A stretch of 6,696 bases of DNA, from the NCBI GenBank assembly GCA_001795335.1, contig MGOK01000085.1, positions 1 through 6,696 on the forward strand, read 5' to 3'. Shown piece by piece: positions 1 to 4,098 of the stretch. The notes under the pieces are model-generated. The model saw only the letters and a program-made list of their open reading frames with translations. It was not told the DNA's origin and ran no database searches. Every line of letters begins with the position of its first letter. The stretch's first letter is position 1. This stretch comes from Chloroflexi bacterium RBG_19FT_COMBO_55_16 (GTDB taxonomy: Bacteria; Chloroflexota; Anaerolineae; Anaerolineales; UBA4823). Both the position numbers and the translations under genes were made by a program.

Positions 1-216
1 CTTCAGAAAAGCACCTGGGTCCATGCCCGTTTTGAGCACGGATTCGGACTGGTCGGTGTTCAATGCATCCACTTGCCGGGAGCCTGCCACCCAATCCAAG
101 GCCGTTTCGCGCACCCCGATCCATCGATCCATCCAGGATTCATGTCTGAGCGAGCTCAGATTGGAATAGCTCAGATGCGGAGGCTGATTACCTTGAACAG
201 TTTGAAAATCAGCCAT
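1..216 (-). CDS. Unrecognised protein, N-terminal 72 residues (runs off left edge)
   Basis: An uninterrupted frame reads leftward from an ATG (complement of 214-216) to the window edge, giving 72 codons with no stop; the C-terminus lies outside. The N-terminus reads MADFQTVQGNQPPHLSYSN, followed by a Trp- and Arg-containing stretch (MDRWIGVRETALDW, residues 29-42) that could be an amphipathic helix. There is no signal peptide and no membrane segment in the visible part. The start lies inside the end of the thioredoxin gene: ATGGCTGA contains this start and the thioredoxin stop, an 8-nt overlap in a different frame. That suggests translational coupling within a two-gene minus-strand operon. 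A weak purine stretch (AGAGG) lies about 9 nt upstream of the ATG. I do not recognise the family. The balanced amino acid composition and the overlap favour a real gene over an antisense shadow, but the fragment is short. Confidence 0.55.
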   Translation of the reverse strand, partial: MADFQTVQGNQPPHLSYSNLSSLRHESWMDRWIGVRETALDWVAGSRQVDALNTDQSESVLKTGMDPGAFLK

Positions 217-574
217 CAACCCCCGCCTCTGCGAGTGGTAGTGAGACCTTGCTCAGGAAAACGTCCACCATCGCATTAATCATCGGCGCAGGTCCAGCGC
301 CAACTAGGCGATCTATTTCCTCGCCGCCAGAGATAAACAGGAGGGTAGGGATTCCCTGCACTCCAAACTCCATCGCCCATTCTGGGTACTCATCAGTATT
401 GACCTTGGTGACGATTAAGCGACCTTTATATTCCTTAGCCACATTCTCCAAAATCGGCGCGATCATACGGCACGGGCCGCACCATGGTGCCCAGAAGTCT
501 ACCAGGACCGGCAAGTCCGACTCGAGCACTTTTTCCTGGAATTCTGCATCACTTATATGAATTGGTTTATTCAT
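209..574 (-). CDS. trx: Thioredoxin
   Basis: A 121-residue single-domain thioredoxin, a cytoplasmic thiol-disulfide oxidoreductase that reduces protein disulfides and is recycled by thioredoxin reductase or a similar donor. The active site WCGPC is at residues 31-35 (redox Cys32 and Cys35), within the family hallmark VDFWAPWCGPCRM. The buried Asp26 that tunes the thiol pKa and the cis-proline of GIPT (Pro76) are both present, as is the VNTDE strand (58-62). The fold should end near residue 108; about 13 further residues (SKVSLPLAEAGVDG region) form a short C-terminal extension whose codons overlap the start of the next gene. There is no signal peptide. The start is supported by AAGGAG at 583-588, 8 nt before the ATG. 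It is divergent from the GH15 operon across 145 nt. The family call is secure. Which paralogue it is (general thioredoxin or one dedicated to its coupled neighbour) cannot be decided from sequence. Confidence 0.96.
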   Translation of the reverse strand: MNKPIHISDAEFQEKVLESDLPVLVDFWAPWCGPCRMIAPILENVAKEYKGRLIVTKVNTDEYPEWAMEFGVQGIPTLLFISGGEEIDRLVGAGPAPMINAMVDVFLSKVSLPLAEAGVDG

Positions 575-582
575 GTCGTGTT

Positions 583-588
583 CTCCTT
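583..588 (-). promoter_or_regulatory. Ribosome binding site of thioredoxin gene
   Basis: AAGGAG on the minus strand, 8 nt upstream of the thioredoxin ATG. It lies in the 12-mer ATAAGGAGAACA (579-590), which recurs in mirror image before the GH15 gene. Confidence 0.85.
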
Positions 589-595
589 ATCGAAG

Positions 596-624
596 GTTAT
601 TCTCTATATCATCAGACGACACAA
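596..624 (-). promoter_or_regulatory. Weak candidate promoter for thioredoxin
   Basis: On the minus strand, TTGTGT (619-624) and AATAAC (596-601) are separated by 17 nt. They match the sigma-70 boxes TTGACA and TATAAT at only 3/6 and 4/6 positions. Location and spacing are right for a promoter serving thioredoxin, but the match could be chance. I see no better candidate for this gene, and no convincing -35/-10 pair for the rightward operon. Confidence 0.2.
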
Positions 625-633
625 TTCCGGCGA

Positions 634-666
634 ATCTTACCCAGCGAGAGATGCTTCTGGTAAGAT
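634..666. promoter_or_regulatory. Inverted repeat, candidate operator or leader hairpin
   Basis: ATCTTACC (634-641) and GGTAAGAT (659-666) are perfect reverse complements with a 17-nt spacer, centre to centre 25 bp. Inside the spacer AGC (643-645) and GCT (652-654) can extend the stem with an asymmetric bulge. The element is central in the divergent region between thioredoxin and the GH15 operon, where it could act on either gene as an operator for a dimeric regulator or as an RNA hairpin. A second short pair, CGAGAG (645-650) with CTCTCG (673-678), interleaves with it, so two mutually exclusive pairings are possible. There is no T-run after the stem, so it is not an intrinsic terminator. It matches no regulator site I can name. 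Confidence 0.4.
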
Positions 667-705
667 ATGCTCCTCTCGAACCGTCATAAACTCAGACGCT
701 TGTAT

Positions 706-711
706 AAGGAG
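706..711 (+). promoter_or_regulatory. Ribosome binding site of GH15 gene
   Basis: AAGGAG ends 8 nt before ATG 720 and only 5 nt before the in-frame TTG at 717. This spacing decides in favour of the ATG as start. Confidence 0.85.
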
Positions 712-719
712 AACAATTG

Positions 720-2741
720 ATGCCGCGCGATCTCCCACTGGGTAATGGCAGCCTGTTAGTTGCATTCGACGATCATTATCAAATCAGGGATTTGTACTGG
801 CCACACGTCGGTCAGGAAAATCATGCCCTGGGACACCCGTTCAGGGTTGGAGTATGGGTGGACGAACATTTCAGCTGGTTAGAGGAGGAAGGTTGGCAAC
901 GCGAACTGCGCTACCAGCCCGAGACTCTGGTCACAGACGTGAAATTGAGACATGATGGATTGCAATTGGCCTTGAAAGCTGCGGATGTGGTAGATTTTCA
1001 TGAAAACTTGCTGGTCCGGCGGTTTGACATCACCAACCTCGCCGATCATGGACGAATTGTGACCCTCTTCTTTCAACATGACTTCCATATCGCTGGCAAC
1101 GAGGTGGGCGACACCGCTTACTATGAACCCGAACGCAGGGCTGTGTTCCACTACAAGGGAGCTCGTTGGTTCCTGATCAATGGCGCCGTCGAACTGGAAA
1201 GTGGCGATCCTGGTCCAGGATGGGAGCCGACGCCGGATACTGCGCCTGGTATAGTGGTCGGAGTTCACCAATGGGCTTGTGGGCTAAAAGAAATTCGCAA
1301 CTTGCAAGGTACCTGGCGAGATGCTGAGGATGGGCAGCTTTCTGGGAATCCCGCAGCCCATGGATCAGTCGATTCGACAGTCGGTTTCAGTCTGCACGTC
1401 CCGCCTGGAGACTCCCGGACTTTATACACCTGGCTTGCAGTCGCCGATGGATTTGGGGGTGTGGCTGAGATCAACCGGCGTGTTCGCCAACGCGGCCCGC
1501 AAACTTTCCTGGACCGCGGAGCAGCTTTTTGGCGTTTATGGCTGAATAGCCAGGCGCCCGACCTGGGAGATTTGCCTTCTGAAGTAAAACAACAATACCA
1601 GCGCAGCTTGCTCATCGTCCGAACCCAAATTGACAATGGCGGTGCCATCATCGCCGCCAATGATTCGGATGTCTCGTCGGATGTGCGCGATACCTATAGC
1701 TATATGTGGCCACGGGATGGAGCGTTGGTGGCAGACGCCCTGGACATGGCTGGGTACCTTGACTTGCCCCGGGAGTTCTTTCATTTCTGCGATCGAGTGG
1801 ATACTCGGGAAGGTTTCCTTTTACATAAGTACAATCCGGATGGCACCCTGGCCTCCAGTTGGCATCCTTGGTATCGCGATGGTCACAAAGACTTGCCAAT
1901 CCAGGAGGACGAGACTGCGCTTGTGCTTTGGGCGTTGTGGCGTCATTTTGAACGCTATGGCGATGTCTTTTTCATAAAACCGCTCTACCGGACACTAATC
2001 TGCCCTATCGGGGATTTTTTGGCCAGTTTCCGAGATCTTAATTCAGGGCTGCCGTCCCCTAGTTACGACCTTTGGGAAGAACGGCGGGGTGTGTTGAGCT
2101 GGACAGTCGCCGCGACTTGGGGCGGGTTGGTGGCAGCCGCGGATTTCGCCGCAGCCTTTGGAGAGATGGATCGTGCGCAACGTTACCAGCAAGCAGCCAG
2201 TGAAATTAAGGCTGGAGCAGAGGATGACCTGTGGCAACCCCAATTGAACTGCTTCGCCCGCATGATCACCCAGGATGATTCGGGTGCCTGGCAGGACGAT
2301 AAAACTATCGATGCGTCCCTGGTCGGTTTGTGGAAGTTTGGCATGTATGCACCCGATGACCCCAAAATTATCGCCACCATGCAGGTCATCCGAGACCGGT
2401 TGTGGGTCAAAACGCCGGTGGGAGGATTAGCCCGCTATGAAAACGATCGCTATCATCAAGTGAGTGCAGATACTGCCAACGTTCCAGGTAATCCTTGGTT
2501 TATTTGCACACTGTGGCTGGCAGAATGGTACGCAGCAACCGCCGAAACCCAGGAAGACCTGCAACTGTCCCTGGATCTCTTGAGATGGGTGGCCAATCAT
2601 GCCCTTCCAAGCGGTGTGTTGGCGGAGCAGTTGCATCCTTACACTGGAGAGCCGCTCTCGGTCAGTCCGTTGACCTGGAGCCATGCAGAGTTTGTGACGT
2701 CAGTCAACGCCTTTTTACAGGCATGGAGAAGATTAACCTGA
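720..2741 (+). CDS. GH15 glucoamylase-family glycoside hydrolase, cytoplasmic
   Basis: A 673-residue enzyme of glycoside hydrolase family 15. Members of this architecture hydrolyse non-reducing-end alpha-glucosidic bonds of starch, glycogen or malto-oligosaccharides with inversion, releasing beta-glucose. An N-terminal beta-sandwich spans roughly residues 1-260 (opening GNGSLLVAFD and DLYWPHVGQENH), followed by a linker and an (alpha/alpha)6 barrel from about 285 to the end. Visible family landmarks are MWPRDGAL (329-336), QEDETAL (395-401) with the likely general acid Glu398, and TWSHAEFV with the likely general base Glu657. The residue roles are assigned by analogy to bacterial GH15 enzymes. 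There is no signal peptide, so the substrate is probably intracellular. Length is normal for bacterial/archaeal GH15. The start is ATG 720, 8 nt after AAGGAG; the adjacent in-frame TTG 717 is less well spaced. First gene of the operon, 27 nt ahead of a CBM48 protein. GH15 also contains trehalases and isomaltose-type glucohydrolases, but the CBM48 and glucokinase neighbours favour an alpha-glucan substrate. Confidence 0.93.
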   Translation: MPRDLPLGNGSLLVAFDDHYQIRDLYWPHVGQENHALGHPFRVGVWVDEHFSWLEEEGWQRELRYQPETLVTDVKLRHDGLQLALKAADVVDFHENLLVRRFDITNLADHGRIVTLFFQHDFHIAGNEVGDTAYYEPERRAVFHYKGARWFLINGAVELESGDPGPGWEPTPDTAPGIVVGVHQWACGLKEIRNLQGTWRDAEDGQLSGNPAAHGSVDSTVGFSLHVPPGDSRTLYTWLAVADGFGGVAEINRRVRQRGPQTFLDRGAAFWRLWLNSQAPDLGDLPSEVKQQYQRSLLIVRTQIDNGGAIIAANDSDVSSDVRDTYSYMWPRDGALVADALDMAGYLDLPREFFHFCDRVDTREGFLLHKYNPDGTLASSWHPWYRDGHKDLPIQEDETALVLWALWRHFERYGDVFFIKPLYRTLICPIGDFLASFRDLNSGLPSPSYDLWEERRGVLSWTVAATWGGLVAAADFAAAFGEMDRAQRYQQAASEIKAGAEDDLWQPQLNCFARMITQDDSGAWQDDKTIDASLVGLWKFGMYAPDDPKIIATMQVIRDRLWVKTPVGGLARYENDRYHQVSADTANVPGNPWFICTLWLAEWYAATAETQEDLQLSLDLLRWVANHALPSGVLAEQLHPYTGEPLSVSPLTWSHAEFVTSVNAFLQAWRRLT

Positions 2742-2756
2742 TCGACAATTTGTGAA

Positions 2757-2762
2757 AGGAGG
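2757..2762 (+). promoter_or_regulatory. Ribosome binding site of CBM48 gene
   Basis: A full AGGAGG lies 6 nt before ATG 2769, within the 27-nt gap after the GH15 stop. It is a stronger site than that of the first gene, compatible with high translation of a small binding protein. Confidence 0.88.
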
Positions 2763-2768
2763 AAGAGT

Positions 2769-3083
2769 ATGCTTAAGAAAAAATATTCCAAAGCTGGTCG
2801 TTCGTGCCAGGTAACGTTCGCTTTGCCAGCTGAATTAAATGCCAAGACAGCTTTTCTTTGTGGCGAGTTCAATGATTGGAGCGAGATTTCTCATCCGATG
2901 AAGTTGCGTAGGGATGGAAGTTTCACGACAACCATTTCCTTAAAGACAGGCAGGCAATACCGGTTCCGCTACCTGCTAGATAGTGAACGCTGGGAGAACG
3001 ATTGGACAGCAGATGGTTATGCCCCTAATCCATTCGGAAGCCAAGACTCGCTGGTAATTCTAGAAAATGTTACGCCCAGGTGA
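2769..3083 (+). CDS. Stand-alone CBM48 (AMPK-beta-like) glycogen-binding protein
   Basis: A 104-residue protein consisting almost entirely of one carbohydrate-binding module of family 48, the early-set beta-sandwich seen at the N-terminus of glycogen branching and debranching enzymes and in AMPK beta subunits. The hallmark GEFNDW is at residues 32-37, followed by PMKLRRDGSF (43-52), the strand YRFRYLLD (64-71) and a W-x(3)-W pair (75, 79). Asn87 in APNPFGSQDS lies where AMPK-beta-type modules carry a sugar-contacting Asn. Trp37, Trp75 or Trp79 and Asn87 are therefore the likely glucan-binding residues (inference). There is no catalytic domain, signal peptide or membrane segment. It lies between an alpha-glucan hydrolase and glucokinase, and its stop TGA overlaps the possible GTG start and the Shine-Dalgarno of the glucokinase gene. 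The likely role is glycogen recognition, perhaps tethering the GH15 enzyme to the particle. The fold is well supported; the role is inferred. Confidence 0.88.
   Translation: MLKKKYSKAGRSCQVTFALPAELNAKTAFLCGEFNDWSEISHPMKLRRDGSFTTTISLKTGRQYRFRYLLDSERWENDWTADGYAPNPFGSQDSLVILENVTPR
3078..3083 (+). promoter_or_regulatory. Ribosome binding site of glucokinase gene
   Basis: AGGTGA complements the 16S rRNA 3' end (part of AAGGAGGTGA) and sits 8 nt before ATG 3092. Its last three bases are the stop codon of the CBM48 gene, so terminating ribosomes would be placed directly at this site. No comparable site precedes the in-frame GTG at 3080. Confidence 0.6.
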
Positions 3084-3091
3084 CACTGCTG

Positions 3092-4093
3092 ATGAAAAAA
3101 CTATTCCTTGCAGGCGATGTCGGCGGGACGAAAACCATCCTGGCGCTTTATTCTCCAGATCATGGCCCTGATCGTTCCTTGGAAGAGACCACATTTCCGA
3201 GCAACGATTACGTTTCCCTAGAAGAAGTCCTCCAGGCATTTCTGGCTGGTAAAAACGCCTCTGTCGCTAGGGCAAGTATTGGCGTGGCTGGCCCTATACG
3301 CGGATCCCAGGCCCATGTGACGAACTTACCCTGGGTGGTGGATACCAGCTCAATTAGCCAGGCGATCGGTGGCTCTCCGGTGCACTTGCTGAATGACCTG
3401 GAGGCGATCGCCTATGCGGTGCCGTCTTTGGCGCCAACCGATCTGGAGACGCTCAACCCAGGTGAGCCGGAAGCACATGGTGCGCTGGGAGTCATCGCAC
3501 CTGGCACAGGGCTGGGCGAATCTTTCCTGGTGTGGATTGGAAACCACCATGTTCCTCAACCCTCTGAGGGTGGGCACAGCAACTTCGCTCCATCAACCCT
3601 GATCGAAGTCGAATTGTTGCGTTATTTGATGCACCGTTTCGATCATATCAGCCACGAGCGGGTCTGTTCTGGGATGGGGCTGCCCAATCTTTACACATTC
3701 CTCAGAGATACGCAGCGCTACACCGAACCCGAGCTGTTGCGCGAAAAACTTGCCCGCGCACCTGATCCAACCCCGCTGATCATCCACGCTGCTATCGCAG
3801 GCAAGATGGAGATTTGTGTCGAAACACTTAATCTTTTTGTATCCATCCTGGGCAGCGAGGCGGGTAACCTGGCGCTTAAGGTCATGGCGACCGGTGGGTT
3901 ATACCTGGGTGGGGGCATCCCGCCGCGCATCCTGCCATACCTTAAGCAGGCTGCGTTCCTGCGCGCCTTCACCAATAAGGGACGATTTGCCGAGATGCTG
4001 TCGAAGATTCCGGTGCACGTCATCCTTCACCCCCAGGCGGGTTTATTCGGCGCGGCCTGCCACGTTCTAGGCTGGCAGCCCGAGGAGGTATGA
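3092..4093 (+). CDS. glk: Glucokinase (Glk family, non-ROK)
   Basis: A 333-residue cytoplasmic kinase that phosphorylates glucose to glucose 6-phosphate with ATP, close in length to E. coli Glk (321). The phosphate-1 loop LAGDVGGTKT is at residues 6-15. The catalytic Asp is in LLNDLEAIA (Asp102), and the phosphate-2 motif PGTGLGES is at 137-144. The glucose-contacting residues Glu159 and His162 are in SEGGHSNFAP, with Glu189 in HERVCSG. Asp102, Glu159, His162 and Glu189 match E. coli Asp100, Glu157, His160 and Glu187 with a constant offset of two. A later GGLYLGGGIPPRI and the terminal HPQAGLFGAA complete the family pattern. The Zn-binding CxCGxxGC of ROK glucokinases is absent. The start chosen is ATG 3092, after AGGTGA and directly before the conserved N-terminus; GTG 3080 would add four residues and overlap the CBM48 stop by 4 nt. 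It would consume the glucose released by the upstream GH15 enzyme and feed the isomerase encoded next. Confidence 0.95.
   Translation: MKKLFLAGDVGGTKTILALYSPDHGPDRSLEETTFPSNDYVSLEEVLQAFLAGKNASVARASIGVAGPIRGSQAHVTNLPWVVDTSSISQAIGGSPVHLLNDLEAIAYAVPSLAPTDLETLNPGEPEAHGALGVIAPGTGLGESFLVWIGNHHVPQPSEGGHSNFAPSTLIEVELLRYLMHRFDHISHERVCSGMGLPNLYTFLRDTQRYTEPELLREKLARAPDPTPLIIHAAIAGKMEICVETLNLFVSILGSEAGNLALKVMATGGLYLGGGIPPRILPYLKQAAFLRAFTNKGRFAEMLSKIPVHVILHPQAGLFGAACHVLGWQPEEV
4083..4088 (+). promoter_or_regulatory. Ribosome binding site of tal-pgi, inside the end of glk
   Basis: AGGAGG is encoded by the last Glu-Glu codons of glucokinase. It lies 10 nt before ATG 4099 but only 1 nt before the in-frame ATG 4090, which decides for 4099 as the start. 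Confidence 0.85.
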
Positions 4094-4098
4094 AATAT

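Larger units (their letters stand above)
579..715. repeat. Mirrored 12-nt leader repeat ATAAGGAGAACA
   Basis: The identical 12-mer ATAAGGAGAACA occurs at 704-715 on the plus strand and at 579-590 on the minus strand, each containing the Shine-Dalgarno core of its gene (GH15 and thioredoxin). The agreement extends beyond the Shine-Dalgarno core on both sides. It may simply reflect a genome-wide preferred leader or an ancestral duplication. The two copies are 113 nt apart and could pair only if transcription read through the whole intergenic region. Confidence 0.6.

Noticed and set aside
73..279. Plus-strand 68-codon open frame
   Set aside because: It covers both the unrecognised minus-strand gene and the thioredoxin end, has an unconvincing composition (Pro, Arg and His rich) and no start signal.
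249..560. Plus-strand 103-codon open frame
   Set aside because: It lies antisense to the thioredoxin gene, which has full family motifs; no ribosome binding site and no recognisable domain.
634..666. Inverted repeat as a rho-independent terminator
   Set aside because: There is no run of T residues after either arm on either strand, and the position between divergent genes argues against a terminator.
612..698. Direct repeat TCAGACG at 612-618 and 692-698
   Set aside because: Seven bases, 80 bp apart, in non-equivalent contexts; likely chance.
557..745. Plus-strand 62-codon frame with a hydrophobic N-terminus crossing the divergent region
   Set aside because: It starts inside the thioredoxin gene on the opposite strand, has no Shine-Dalgarno, and runs into the well supported start of the GH15 gene.
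879..1660. Two minus-strand frames of about 130 codons (879-1271 and 1265-1660)
   Set aside because: They are antisense to the conserved GH15 coding sequence, lack start signals and resemble no family.
3092..4093. ROK-family sugar kinase
   Set aside because: The zinc motif CxCGxxGC is missing, while the E. coli Glk-type active-site residues align with a constant offset.
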